DNA from: a virus
IMG/VR virus record: IMGVR_UViG_3300035698_003327
Location: 1 to 39,231 of that record
Direction: 5' to 3' (one strand)
DNA: 39,231 nt
Within the stretch, counting starts at the first letter, position 1. Each line of letters starts with the position of its first letter. The notes beneath the pieces are model-generated. The model worked only from the letters and a program-made list of their open reading frames with translations. It searched no databases and was not told the DNA's origin. A program made the position numbers and the translations under genes. Positions 13,751 to 20,512 of this stretch are shown one piece after another.

Positions 13751-13911
13751 TATGGCTACTTAAAACAATAGGTATTTTAGTATTTATTATGCTTGGAATA
13801 GTAAATTATGATATGAATTTTGGCGGTTGGACCAGTTTTACAGATAATTTGGTGGGAATTATAATATTTATAATAATTGTATTAATAGGAGTATTTGTTA
13901 TAATAATTTAA
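13747..13911 (+). CDS. small two-span membrane protein
   Basis: 54 residues from ATG 13747 (ATGA overlap). Two hydrophobic spans: IWLLKTIGILVFIMLGIV and VGIIIFIIIVLIGVFVIII, joined by a short polar loop (NYDMNFGGWTSFTDN). An upstream in-frame start at 13639 would overlap the previous gene heavily and lacks an RBS. A holin-like or exclusion role is possible. Confidence 0.5.
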   Translation: MIWLLKTIGILVFIMLGIVNYDMNFGGWTSFTDNLVGIIIFIIIVLIGVFVIII

Positions 13912-13912
13912 A

Positions 13913-14068
13913 ATGAACTGTAAGAGACCTTTTTGTTATGAAAAAGCAAATCATAGTGGATGGTGTAGACCTCATCAAAAATTATTTATAAAAAAAGTAA
14001 AGATGTATAATGAATTATTTGAAGAGACTCCTAATAAACTGGGAGGCTCTCATCAGAAAACTTCTTAG
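13913..14068 (+). CDS. micro Cys/His protein
   Basis: 51 residues: CKRPFCYEKANHSGWCRPHQKLF, a C-x4-C...C-x2-H zinc finger of the kind found in CCHC/HNH-adjacent phage proteins. It starts two bases after the previous stop and ends inside the left arm of the hairpin that covers the next start codon. Confidence 0.5.
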   Translation: MNCKRPFCYEKANHSGWCRPHQKLFIKKVKMYNELFEETPNKLGGSHQKTS

Positions 14069-14098
14069 GGAGTTTTGTTTTTCATAACTGATGGGAGC
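14046..14098 (+). promoter_or_regulatory. long hairpin sequestering the start codon of the SWIM gene
   Basis: GCTCTCATCAG (14046-14056) pairs with CTGATGGGAGC (14088-14098), 11 pairs with one G-U. The inner repeat AAAACT/AGTTTT (14057-14062, 14071-14076) continues the stem, followed by a T-rich run. ATG 14091 lies in the right arm, with no Shine-Dalgarno. Translation control or attenuation is inferred. Confidence 0.55.
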
Positions 14099-14330
14099 AG
14101 TCAAATTCGCCAAAAAATATATTGAAAATGGAGAAGTAAAAATGTTAAGTAAATCAAAAACACAAATAATAATTCAAGTTGGAGAATATCAAGTAACTTT
14201 CAAAAAGAAAGCCGGATATACTCTAGATTCATGCTCTTGTCAGAATCACGCAAGATTTGTAAATATAAATCCTCGATGTTCGCACAAGCTAGCCAGTGCA
14301 GCTTACTTGGTAATGAGAGGTTTAGAATGA
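14091..14330 (+). CDS. SWIM zinc-finger protein
   Basis: 79 residues. The C-terminal CSCQNHARFVNINPRCSHKLA matches the SWIM pattern C-x-C-x(n)-C-x-H. A beta-hairpin segment (TQIIIQVGEYQVTFKKK) precedes it. SWIM domains bind DNA or proteins and appear in recombination-linked proteins. The start codon is inside a strong hairpin. Confidence 0.7.
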   Translation: MGAVKFAKKYIENGEVKMLSKSKTQIIIQVGEYQVTFKKKAGYTLDSCSCQNHARFVNINPRCSHKLASAAYLVMRGLE

Positions 14331-14758
14331 GAGAAATAAAATTTAGGGCCTTGGATAAAGGAAAAAAATATTGGATTGAAAAAATGAATATATTTCATGG
14401 AGATTTTACAGGATATTTTGGAATTACTGGAACCGCCTCAGAAGGTATAGAAATAATGCAATTTACAGGATTAAAAGATAAAAATGGAAAAGAGATCTAT
14501 GAAGGAGATATTTTAAAACAAGGAGAAGGAGAGCATGAGACTTTAATAGAAGTAAGATTTGGAACTGGAACTTTTGATTCTGGTTGTTATGGATTTACTG
14601 GTTTCTATGGAGTTTATGTAAAAGTTGGTTTTGGTGGAGGTTTCAAAAAAGGAGATTTATGTGAAGACATGGATGAAATAACTAAAGAAGAATGTGATAG
14701 AAGAGAAGTAATAGGAAATATTTATGAAAATCAAGAATTACTAAAAGGAGATAAATAG
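14327..14758 (+). CDS. YopX family protein
   Basis: 143 residues from ATG 14327 (ATGA overlap). MREIKFRALDKGKKYW, EIMQFTGLKDKNGKEIYEGDIL and the final EVIGNIYENQELL are the hallmark motifs of YopX phage proteins, which form decameric rings of unknown function. The family is common in Firmicutes phages. The region FGGGFKKGDLCEDMDE is an insertion relative to the shortest members. Confidence 0.85.
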   Translation: MREIKFRALDKGKKYWIEKMNIFHGDFTGYFGITGTASEGIEIMQFTGLKDKNGKEIYEGDILKQGEGEHETLIEVRFGTGTFDSGCYGFTGFYGVYVKVGFGGGFKKGDLCEDMDEITKEECDRREVIGNIYENQELLKGDK

Positions 14759-14763
14759 AAACA

Positions 14764-14780
14764 TTTATATTATATAATAT
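14764..14780 (+). promoter_or_regulatory. TATA box region
   Basis: GAAACATTTATATTATATAATAT (from 14758) resembles the early promoter class with one change; the TATA element is about 30 bases before ATG 14801. Confidence 0.5.
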
Positions 14781-14800
14781 ATTTAAATTAACAAGATAAA

Positions 14801-14980
14801 ATGGTAAAAAAAGAATTTACAATAAATGATGCTTATAAATTAAATGTATTGAATATTGTTAAACACCATAAGGCTAATTGTAATGACGAGAATTGTGGTG
14901 TGAATTTATATTTATTAAAAGATATGGCTCAGAAATTAGGAATTAAATTTAGTGAAAGGGAAAGCTTCATATTTTTTTAA
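14801..14980 (+). CDS. hypothetical small protein
   Basis: 59 residues with Cys/His in the middle (VKHHKANCNDENCGVNLYLL), then a helical end. It is first behind a TATA box without Shine-Dalgarno, so leaderless translation is likely. The next gene starts two bases after its stop. Confidence 0.5.
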   Translation: MVKKEFTINDAYKLNVLNIVKHHKANCNDENCGVNLYLLKDMAQKLGIKFSERESFIFF

Positions 14981-14981
14981 A

Positions 14982-15365
14982 ATGGTAAAATCAGAATTTG
15001 GAAAAGGGTTAAGTTATTGTTTGGGACTATTTCTATGTCACAGCGAAAGAGAGTATATTGCTAGAGATTTTATTAAAACAAAGGAAGATAAAGAATGTTT
15101 TGGAATAATTAATAGACCAAGCATGTGGTTCTATTCTGCAGCAGATCATTTATATGATTTAGAGATTCCAGAGGACTTACCCACAAGATTAAAAAACAGA
15201 TTAAAGAAATTTAGAAGTAAAGTTTTAGGATGGAGAATGACTATGAGAGATGAGGATGCTGCAACTGAAGAAGATAGAATCTGGGCCATTCAAGAAGCTA
15301 AGGAATTATTAAGATTGATAGATAAAAATTGGGGAGTGAAAACATCACAAGGAGGTTATGAATAA
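14982..15365 (+). CDS. hypothetical protein
   Basis: 127 residues from ATG 14982; an in-frame start at 14952 lies inside the preceding gene. MVKSEFGKGLSYCLGLFLCHSE, FIKTKEDKECFGIINRPSMWFYSAADHLYDLEIPEDLP, then basic helices (RLKNRLKKFRSKVLGWRM). No known family, though similar small proteins occur in phages of bacteria and archaea. Confidence 0.5.
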   Translation: MVKSEFGKGLSYCLGLFLCHSEREYIARDFIKTKEDKECFGIINRPSMWFYSAADHLYDLEIPEDLPTRLKNRLKKFRSKVLGWRMTMRDEDAATEEDRIWAIQEAKELLRLIDKNWGVKTSQGGYE

Positions 15366-15646
15366 TGGAATTAAAAAAATTAAGAAATATTTGTATAGTG
15401 ATTTGGACTTTAATTGGAGTAATAAATATTATTTTATATTTGAATGGTGGAAGTGCATTTATTTTACTTTTGGGTGGATTCTGGTTAGGAGTTGCTTTTG
15501 AATGCTTAATAAATAATCCACACATGATTTGGTTAGAGAAACATAATAAGATTATAATGAAACATTGGAGTGGTACAATCGAGAATTTAAGAAATGCTTA
15601 TGAAAAAATTAGGGAATTAGAGGTAAAGAAGGGGAAGAAAAAATGA
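15365..15646 (+). CDS. two-span membrane protein
   Basis: 93 residues. Spans at about 8-28 (ICIVIWTLIGVINIILYL) and 30-50 (AFILLLGGFWLGVAFECLI), then a charged coiled-coil tail (ENLRNAYEKIRELEVKKGKKK). RBS GGAGG is in the preceding gene's end. Unknown function. Confidence 0.5.
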   Translation: MELKKLRNICIVIWTLIGVINIILYLNGGSAFILLLGGFWLGVAFECLINNPHMIWLEKHNKIIMKHWSGTIENLRNAYEKIRELEVKKGKKK

Positions 15647-15909
15647 GTAATTGCTCGCGCTGCGGAACTTGCTGCAAGTTAATAACTTTCACAACTCCGG
15701 GCCTAAGTACCGATCGTATTAGATTGGAATATTTTAAGGCTCATGGATGCAAGGTAGAGGGGGACATGGTTATAGTTCCAATGAGGTGCCCTCACCTTAC
15801 TGAAGATAATTTATGTGATATTCATGATAAAAAACCTTTTCTTTGTAAAATATTCAAGGGCCAAAAGGGAAAGAGCTGGTATATTCCTCCGGAGTGCACA
15901 CATGAATGA
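15643..15909 (+). CDS. YkgJ-type zinc/iron-chelating domain protein
   Basis: 88 residues. CSRCGTCCK near the N-terminus, RCPHLTEDNLCDIHDKKPFLC in the middle, and a final PECTHE follow the YkgJ/CxxCxxCC family pattern that coordinates a metal cluster. A second, more divergent member is at 27360. The catalytic role of the family is unknown. Codons at the 5' end are noticeably richer in GC than neighbours. Confidence 0.75.
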   Translation: MSNCSRCGTCCKLITFTTPGLSTDRIRLEYFKAHGCKVEGDMVIVPMRCPHLTEDNLCDIHDKKPFLCKIFKGQKGKSWYIPPECTHE

Positions 15910-16117
15910 AGTAGGATTCAAAACATGCCCAGTATGGTTGAAGCATGCTTACAAAAAAGCAGTTGGATTTACTTGTGAAGATTGCAGGGAGTTGTTCCCA
16001 GAGAATAAGTTAGAGATTCATAGGGTTAGACAAGGCCATAAGGGTGGGACTTATCGACCGGGAAATATTAAAGTTATTTGTAAAAAATGTCACAAGGAGT
16101 ATGCTGAAGAATGGTAG
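15902..16117 (+). CDS. small HNH endonuclease
   Basis: 71 residues from ATG 15902, overlapping the YkgJ-like stop. FTCEDCRELFPENKLEIHRVRQGHKGG and IKVICKKCHKEYAEEW contain the zinc cysteines and the His residues of HNH, but the basic N-terminal DNA-binding part is minimal. Confidence 0.72.
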   Translation: MNEVGFKTCPVWLKHAYKKAVGFTCEDCRELFPENKLEIHRVRQGHKGGTYRPGNIKVICKKCHKEYAEEW

Positions 16118-16353
16118 AAAATCAAGATTTATTTGAAAGGATGATTAATCATGCAATTAAATTATTTGAGAGGGCCGAATTAGATAGGATGATAATGGGA
16201 GATGCTTTTGTTGAATTTGGAGAAAGAAGTTTAAGGGTAATTGACAAGGTAATGAAATTAGATACTGATGATCCTAAAAAAATTGAGAAGTTCAAAAAGA
16301 AGTTTGAAAAATACAATAAATTATATGGGAAATCACTAATCCAACCAATATGA
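16111..16353 (+). CDS. hypothetical helical protein
   Basis: 80 residues, charged and helical (VENQDLFERMINHAIKLFERAELD, KKIEKFKKKFEKYNKLYG). It overlaps both neighbours. No domain recognised. Confidence 0.5.
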   Translation: MVENQDLFERMINHAIKLFERAELDRMIMGDAFVEFGERSLRVIDKVMKLDTDDPKKIEKFKKKFEKYNKLYGKSLIQPI

Positions 16354-16514
16354 AATGCCCTTATAAAAAACTAAAGAAATGTACTAATAAATATGTTGTT
16401 GAGGACTATAGGAGATGTCCACATAAAAATAAATTAGAATGTCCGTTGTTTATTGATTGGATAAATAATTATAAAAAAAATGGAAAAGCCGAAAACAAAA
16501 GGGCAGTGGTATGA
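16350..16514 (+). CDS. Cys-rich micro-protein
   Basis: 54 residues: MKCPYKKLKKCTNKYVVEDYRRCPHKNKLECPLFIDWINN. Five Cys/His positions suggest a zinc site. It overlaps the following HNH gene by 35 bases, and its C-terminal 15 residues have poor composition, so the HNH gene may have truncated or extended it. Confidence 0.45.
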   Translation: MKCPYKKLKKCTNKYVVEDYRRCPHKNKLECPLFIDWINNYKKNGKAENKRAVV

Positions 16515-16833
16515 ATTTAAAAAACTAATATTTGATTTAGATAATAAACCATTAATTAAAGATTCTGATATTAGGAAAATAATAAATCCAAAAGTTAGAG
16601 AGAGAGATAATTTTGAATGTTTTTTTTGTTGTAGAAATATTTTTGATGTAAATGAGATGTATGACTTTGGATGTTCAACAATCCATCATAAGATTCCTTT
16701 GAGGTATAGTGGAGAACATGAGGAAGATAATTTAATAACTGTTTGTCATGAGTGTCACATGAAATTAGAACACTTGATTTCATTAGTAGAAGATAAAGCA
16801 ATTAAATTTACCTTTAATTTTATGAACAAATGA
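16480..16833 (+). CDS. HNH endonuclease
   Basis: 117 residues. VRERDNFECFFCCRNIFDV, CSTIHHKIPLRYSGEHEEDNLITVCHECHMKLEHL form a full HNH motif with the IHH dyad at about 68. It lies just before rusA, whose start overlaps its stop by four bases. A paralogous homing gene rather than part of the resolvase. Confidence 0.88.
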   Translation: MEKPKTKGQWYEFKKLIFDLDNKPLIKDSDIRKIINPKVRERDNFECFFCCRNIFDVNEMYDFGCSTIHHKIPLRYSGEHEEDNLITVCHECHMKLEHLISLVEDKAIKFTFNFMNK

Positions 16834-17216
16834 GATTTATAATTCACGGAAAAACACCAACAGTAAACAGTATGTATAGCACTAATCGATCTGGACACAG
16901 ATTTATGATCAATGCAGCCAAGAAACGTAAGGATGAAGTTCAAGAGGAAATTAGGAAACAAATCCCTAAAGACTTTGTGCATGCAGAATGGTGTGAAAGA
17001 ATGCTTACAGTAACAATAACGATCCACGAAGACTGGTTTACTAAGGCAGGGACAATAAGAATAAAAGATATTGTAAACTTAGAAAAATTTATTGATGATG
17101 CAATCTTCTCAGTTTTAAAATTAGATGATTCTCATATCTGGAAGATAATAATGGAGAAACATACTGATGAGGAGTTTATGACCTTTATTGATATCGAGTA
17201 TTATAACATTAATTAA
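16830..17216 (+). CDS. rusA: RusA-like Holliday junction resolvase
   Basis: 128 residues, close to the usual RusA size. MRFIIHGKTPTVNSMY at the N-terminus and DIVNLEKFIDDAIFSVLKLDDSHIW near residue 85-110 match the family, including the Asp residues that bind metal (the usual D-x-D-N-x-x-K is seen as KDIVNLEK). It would resolve branched DNA before packaging. ATGA coupled to the HNH gene. Confidence 0.82.
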   Translation: MRFIIHGKTPTVNSMYSTNRSGHRFMINAAKKRKDEVQEEIRKQIPKDFVHAEWCERMLTVTITIHEDWFTKAGTIRIKDIVNLEKFIDDAIFSVLKLDDSHIWKIIMEKHTDEEFMTFIDIEYYNIN

Positions 17217-17225
17217 ATTAAATAC

Positions 17226-17234
17226 ATTTATAAA
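17226..17234 (+). promoter_or_regulatory. TATA box
   Basis: CATTTATAAAC; the TTTATAAA element is 28 bases before ATG 17255, again a leaderless layout. The upstream bases differ from the GAAGC consensus. Confidence 0.6.
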
Positions 17235-17254
17235 CATCAGCAGTATATACACTT

Positions 17255-17377
17255 ATGGCAAAACCAATAATCGCAAAAGTTCGTGAATCTATTTCTGGGC
17301 AAAAGATAGTAACAATCCCAAAAGGATCTGATGTCGAAAAAGGCGAGTACGTTAAAATTGAAAAAGTAAATTTATAA
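17255..17377 (+). CDS. AbrB/SpoVT-like DNA-binding micro-protein
   Basis: 40 residues: KVRESISGQKIVTIPKGSDVEKGEYVKIEKV is a swapped-hairpin AbrB motif (…VTIPK…GD/GEYVKIE). Such proteins dimerise and bind DNA, often as archaeal regulators or antitoxins. It is first behind its own TATA box and overlaps the methyltransferase ATG (TAATG), so it may regulate that operon. Too short to be listed by size-limited gene finders. Confidence 0.7.
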   Translation: MAKPIIAKVRESISGQKIVTIPKGSDVEKGEYVKIEKVNL

Positions 17378-18636
17378 TGGAAGTTAAAAATCCTGTAATT
17401 GAAAAAGAGGAACCTAGACAAGAAGGGACCTTGGAAAAAATTAAAATTAATTCTATTAAGAAATATGCAAATAATGCTAAACTTCATCCAGTAGGCCAAA
17501 TTGAAAAAATAAAGGATTCTATTAAAAAATTTGGATATAAGGATTTTATTGCAATAGATGAGAACAACGTAATAATTGAAGGGCACGGTAGGTTAATGGC
17601 CCTGCAACAAATGTATTCTCCTGAAACTGAAATTGGTGTTGTAAGGATCACTGATTTAAATGAACAAGAAAAACGAGCTTACCGAATCGCACACAATAAG
17701 CTAAACATGGACACAGATTTTGATGAGTCTATTCTTGGCGCAGAATTTAACATGTTAGAAGATTCAGATTCTTTCAATGATACTGGTTTCTCTTCTAAGG
17801 AAATCTCTGCAATATGGGATAATAAAGAAGTAACCGAAGATGATTTCAAAGAACCAAAGGAACTAAAATATACTGTAGAAACAGGCGACGTTTGGCTATT
17901 AGGGACTCACAGGCTAATATGTGGGGATGCAACAAAAAAAGCGGACGTACAAGCCCTAATGGGCGAGAAAAAGGCCAACATGGTACTAACTGACCCGCCA
18001 TATAACGTGGATATTGGAAGGGTACCAAATAAGAACTCTGATAAATTCCCTAATTCTTATGAAAACAGAGCAAACCAAAGAACAATGGTTAACGATGCAA
18101 TGCCCAGAGAAGAATTTGTAACTTTTGTCGATCGATTTACAGATAATTTATTAGTTAGTTGCGATGGGCCACTATATATTTTCATGAGTTGTAAGGAATG
18201 GGGTACAATGATGAGGTCATTTGAAAAATTAGGCGGACATTGGAGCTCAACAGTGATATGGAACAAAAGCACATTTGTATTAAGCAGAAAAGACTATCAC
18301 CCTAAATTTGAACCAATATTATATGGATGGAGAGAGGGTGTAAAAATCAATCACTTAATCGACAGGGCCCAATCAGATGTCTGGGATTTTGATAAACCGT
18401 TTAAATCAGAAGAACATCCAACAATGAAACCTTTAGAATTATGCGAGAGAATGATTAATAATTCTTCAAAGGCAGAAGATATAATTTTAGACCTATTTGG
18501 AGGATCTGGTTCGACCTTAATTGCATGTGAACAATTAAACAGAATATGTTATATGATGGAGTTAGATCCGCACTACTGCGCAGTAATACTAGAAAGATGG
18601 GAGGCACTTACAAATGGCAAAGCTATTAAATTGTAA
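17377..18636 (+). CDS. ParB-nuclease domain fused to N6/N4 DNA methyltransferase
   Basis: 419 residues. Residues ~20-95 are a ParB/Srx-like domain (IKKYANNAKLHP, IIEGHGRLMALQQ). The methyltransferase follows: GDVWLLGTHRLICGDA, catalytic LTDPPYNV at about 205, and the SAM-binding DLFGGSGSTLIACEQL near the C-terminus (about 370-390), that is beta-class order. Common in phages for self-modification. The HNH gene starts inside its last 23 bases. No restriction endonuclease is adjacent. Confidence 0.9.
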   Translation: MEVKNPVIEKEEPRQEGTLEKIKINSIKKYANNAKLHPVGQIEKIKDSIKKFGYKDFIAIDENNVIIEGHGRLMALQQMYSPETEIGVVRITDLNEQEKRAYRIAHNKLNMDTDFDESILGAEFNMLEDSDSFNDTGFSSKEISAIWDNKEVTEDDFKEPKELKYTVETGDVWLLGTHRLICGDATKKADVQALMGEKKANMVLTDPPYNVDIGRVPNKNSDKFPNSYENRANQRTMVNDAMPREEFVTFVDRFTDNLLVSCDGPLYIFMSCKEWGTMMRSFEKLGGHWSSTVIWNKSTFVLSRKDYHPKFEPILYGWREGVKINHLIDRAQSDVWDFDKPFKSEEHPTMKPLELCERMINNSSKAEDIILDLFGGSGSTLIACEQLNRICYMMELDPHYCAVILERWEALTNGKAIKL

Positions 18637-19165
18637 ATATTGTAAAAAAGATTTTTATTCAAAAACTAGAAATTATAAACAAAAATGCTGTTCAAAAAGT
18701 TGTGGTCAGAAATATTCAGTTTTAATAGGAAATAAACCAAAGTTATTCAAAAAAGGAGTTTCTTCATGGAATAGGGGATTAAAAGGAAAATCGAGCCATA
18801 GTTATGGTGTGAAATTTACAAAAATTAGAAAAGAGAATATAGGCAAGGGAATAATAAAATCTTATGATAAAATTGGTAGAAAATCATCAAAAAATAGATT
18901 AATGAGGAAGTCTAAACAATTTATGGAATGGAGAAGAGATGTTTTTGAAAGAGATAATTATACTTGTCAAAAATGTGGTATAAGAAGTAAAAAGGGAGCA
19001 AGGATAATGTTACATCCTCATCACATTATGCATTTAGCAAAATATCCCGAAATCGCATTTAATTTGGATAATGGAATAACTTTATGTTATGAGTGTCATC
19101 AGGAGGCACATTATGGAATTTTTTTAACGGAAAAATTAACAGGAAAGGAGGCAGTGAAACAATGA
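18614..19165 (+). CDS. HNH homing-type endonuclease
   Basis: 183 residues. An N-terminal zinc knuckle (CKYCKKDFYSK, CCSKSCGQKY), a NUMOD3-like motif (FKKGVSSWNRG) and the HNH core (RDNYTCQKCGIRS, LHPHHIMHLAKYPE, TLCYECHQEAH). Closest relative in the window is 2669, with the same domain order in a different arrangement of motifs. It overlaps the methyltransferase end, consistent with insertion at a gene boundary. Confidence 0.9.
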   Translation: MAKLLNCKYCKKDFYSKTRNYKQKCCSKSCGQKYSVLIGNKPKLFKKGVSSWNRGLKGKSSHSYGVKFTKIRKENIGKGIIKSYDKIGRKSSKNRLMRKSKQFMEWRRDVFERDNYTCQKCGIRSKKGARIMLHPHHIMHLAKYPEIAFNLDNGITLCYECHQEAHYGIFLTEKLTGKEAVKQ

Positions 19166-19338
19166 GAGACTCAATAAGAAAAGCACATAATCTTACAAAA
19201 GAAAAACTCAAGGAAGTAAGGATCGCAGATTTAGAAGAAGCTTTTGAAGTAATAGAAGAATCAAGTGGTGAGGAAAATATTTATTATAAAGAACTTGCAG
19301 CTATTCAAAACGCATTAGATTGGATGAAGGAAATTTAA
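19162..19338 (+). CDS. hypothetical helical protein
   Basis: 58 residues from ATG 19162, with AAAGGAGG at 19145-19152 inside the HNH gene. MRDSIRKAHNLTKEKLKEVRIADLEEAFEVIEE is strongly helical and acidic at the end. No family recognised. The RBS is supplied by the upstream HNH gene. Confidence 0.5.
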   Translation: MRDSIRKAHNLTKEKLKEVRIADLEEAFEVIEESSGEENIYYKELAAIQNALDWMKEI

Positions 19339-19341
19339 AAA

Positions 19342-19959
19342 ATGAAGATACTTAATCTATATGCAGGAATTGGAGGGAATCGAAAACTCTGGAAAGGGCA
19401 CGAAGTCACTGCAATAGAAAATAATAAAGAAATAGCAGTAATTTACAAGGCATTATATCCAAATGATACAGTGATCATAACAGATGCCCATCAATATTTA
19501 TTAGATCATTATAAAGAATTTGATTTTATATGGTCCTCTCCACCTTGCCAAACACACTCAAGCTTTAGAAAGAATATATGTGTAAGGTTTAGAGGAACAG
19601 AACCAAAATATCCTGATATGACATTGTATCAAGAGATTATATTCTTAAAAACTCATTTTGAAGGATTATGGGTTGTAGAAAATGTTAAACCCTATTATAT
19701 TCCTTTAATAGATGCTTCAACAGTTATTGATAGACATTTATTTTGGAGTAATTTTCCAATAAAAGAAAGCAAGATCAAGAGGGAATATTGGATCAGGCAT
19801 AGTCAAATAAAACAATTACAAGAGATGCATGGAATTGATTTATCAAAATATAAGATTAAAAATAAAAGGCAAGTATTAAGAAATTGTGTTTTACCTAAAT
19901 TAGGCGCACATATAATTAAATCTGCATTAAATTTTAACAAACTTAACAAAAATGACTAA
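19342..19959 (+). CDS. C5-cytosine DNA methyltransferase (short)
   Basis: 205 residues. Motif I ILNLYAGIGGNRKLW, motif IV with the catalytic Cys in WSSPPCQTHSSF (about 68), and motif VI WVVENVKPYY are all present; the C-terminal part is too short for a full target recognition domain. Phage relatives of this length exist. It probably methylates cytosine at a short site. Overlaps the small terminase by 8 bases. Confidence 0.8.
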   Translation: MKILNLYAGIGGNRKLWKGHEVTAIENNKEIAVIYKALYPNDTVIITDAHQYLLDHYKEFDFIWSSPPCQTHSSFRKNICVRFRGTEPKYPDMTLYQEIIFLKTHFEGLWVVENVKPYYIPLIDASTVIDRHLFWSNFPIKESKIKREYWIRHSQIKQLQEMHGIDLSKYKIKNKRQVLRNCVLPKLGAHIIKSALNFNKLNKND

Positions 19960-20308
19960 AATTACAAAGGAGAAGTTCGCAAAAGCATTATCAGGAACAG
20001 GCGGGATAATGATGAAGATAGCTGAAAATTTAGGATGTTCAAGGCAAGCAGTATTTTATTTCTGTCAAAAGTACGCAGATATAGAACAAGCAAGATTAGA
20101 TGAAGAAGAGAAGATTTTAGATATTGGAGAGAACTCATTATTTGCAAAAGCCAAAGCAGGAGAACCTTGGGCAGTTAAAATGTTATTAAGTACTAAAGGT
20201 AAAAAAAGAGGATATGTTGAAAAGAAAGAACTACAAGTGGAAGCAAATATAACTGATACTTTAACTAAAGCACAATTAGATGCAGCAGTTAAAAGATTAA
20301 CAAAATAG
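19952..20308 (+). CDS. terminase small subunit
   Basis: 118 residues. An N-terminal helix-turn-helix (KEKFAKALSGTGGIMMKIAENLGCSRQAVFYFCQKY) is followed by helices and a segment typical of small terminases (SLFAKAKAGEPWAVKMLLSTKGKKRGY). It lies upstream of the large terminase, separated by a tRNA-like and a structured RNA element. The stop TAG shares its G with the first base of the tRNA-like element. Confidence 0.8.
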   Translation: MTKITKEKFAKALSGTGGIMMKIAENLGCSRQAVFYFCQKYADIEQARLDEEEKILDIGENSLFAKAKAGEPWAVKMLLSTKGKKRGYVEKKELQVEANITDTLTKAQLDAAVKRLTK

Positions 20309-20377
20309 GCCGTGTGGATTAGTGGTAAGTCGTTTGAGTCGCTCTCATTCACGGAGGTTCGATTCCTTCCTCGGCCA
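20308..20377 (+). tRNA. tRNA-like element, identity uncertain
   Basis: 70 bases. Acceptor GGCCGTG/CTCGGCC pairs six of seven, discriminator A; D stem GATT/AGTC with AGTGGTA loop; T arm GGAGG-TTCGATT-CCTTC. The anticodon stem is poor: only TGA/TCA pairs with two U-U mismatches, and by position the anticodon would be CGC with a non-standard G32 and U37. The variable loop is three bases. A decayed tRNA or a tRNA mimic is possible. It could also be a processing signal between the terminase genes. Confidence 0.55.
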
Positions 20378-20379
20378 TT

Positions 20380-20502
20380 GTATCATAGCGATAAAGATAC
20401 AGCATGAAGGGGAACATGTGCTGAAATCCCGACCAGAGAGAGACTGGGATTTGAGGGGGTTTTCCGATGACGGCGAAGACTAGGTAACCTAACTGCCCCC
20501 TC
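20380..20502 (+). ncRNA. multi-hairpin structured RNA between terminase genes
   Basis: Four stems tile this interval: GTATC/GATAC (20380-20384, 20396-20400); CAGCA/TGCTG (20400-20404, 20419-20423); AAATCCC/GGGATTT (20424-20430, 20446-20452); GAGGGGG/CCCCCTC (20453-20459, 20496-20502) enclosing two small hairpins CCG-ATGA-CGG and TAGG-TAA-CCTA. It is GC-richer than its surroundings and has no open frame. It may be a packaging RNA, a pac site, or an RNA released with the tRNA. No known family is recognised. Confidence 0.65.
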
Positions 20503-20512
20503 ATTTATACTC

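Noticed and set aside
20508-20512. Promoter for the large terminase at TTTATA (20504)
   Set aside because: The TATA-like bases are only a few bases from ATG 20513, too close for an archaeal promoter.
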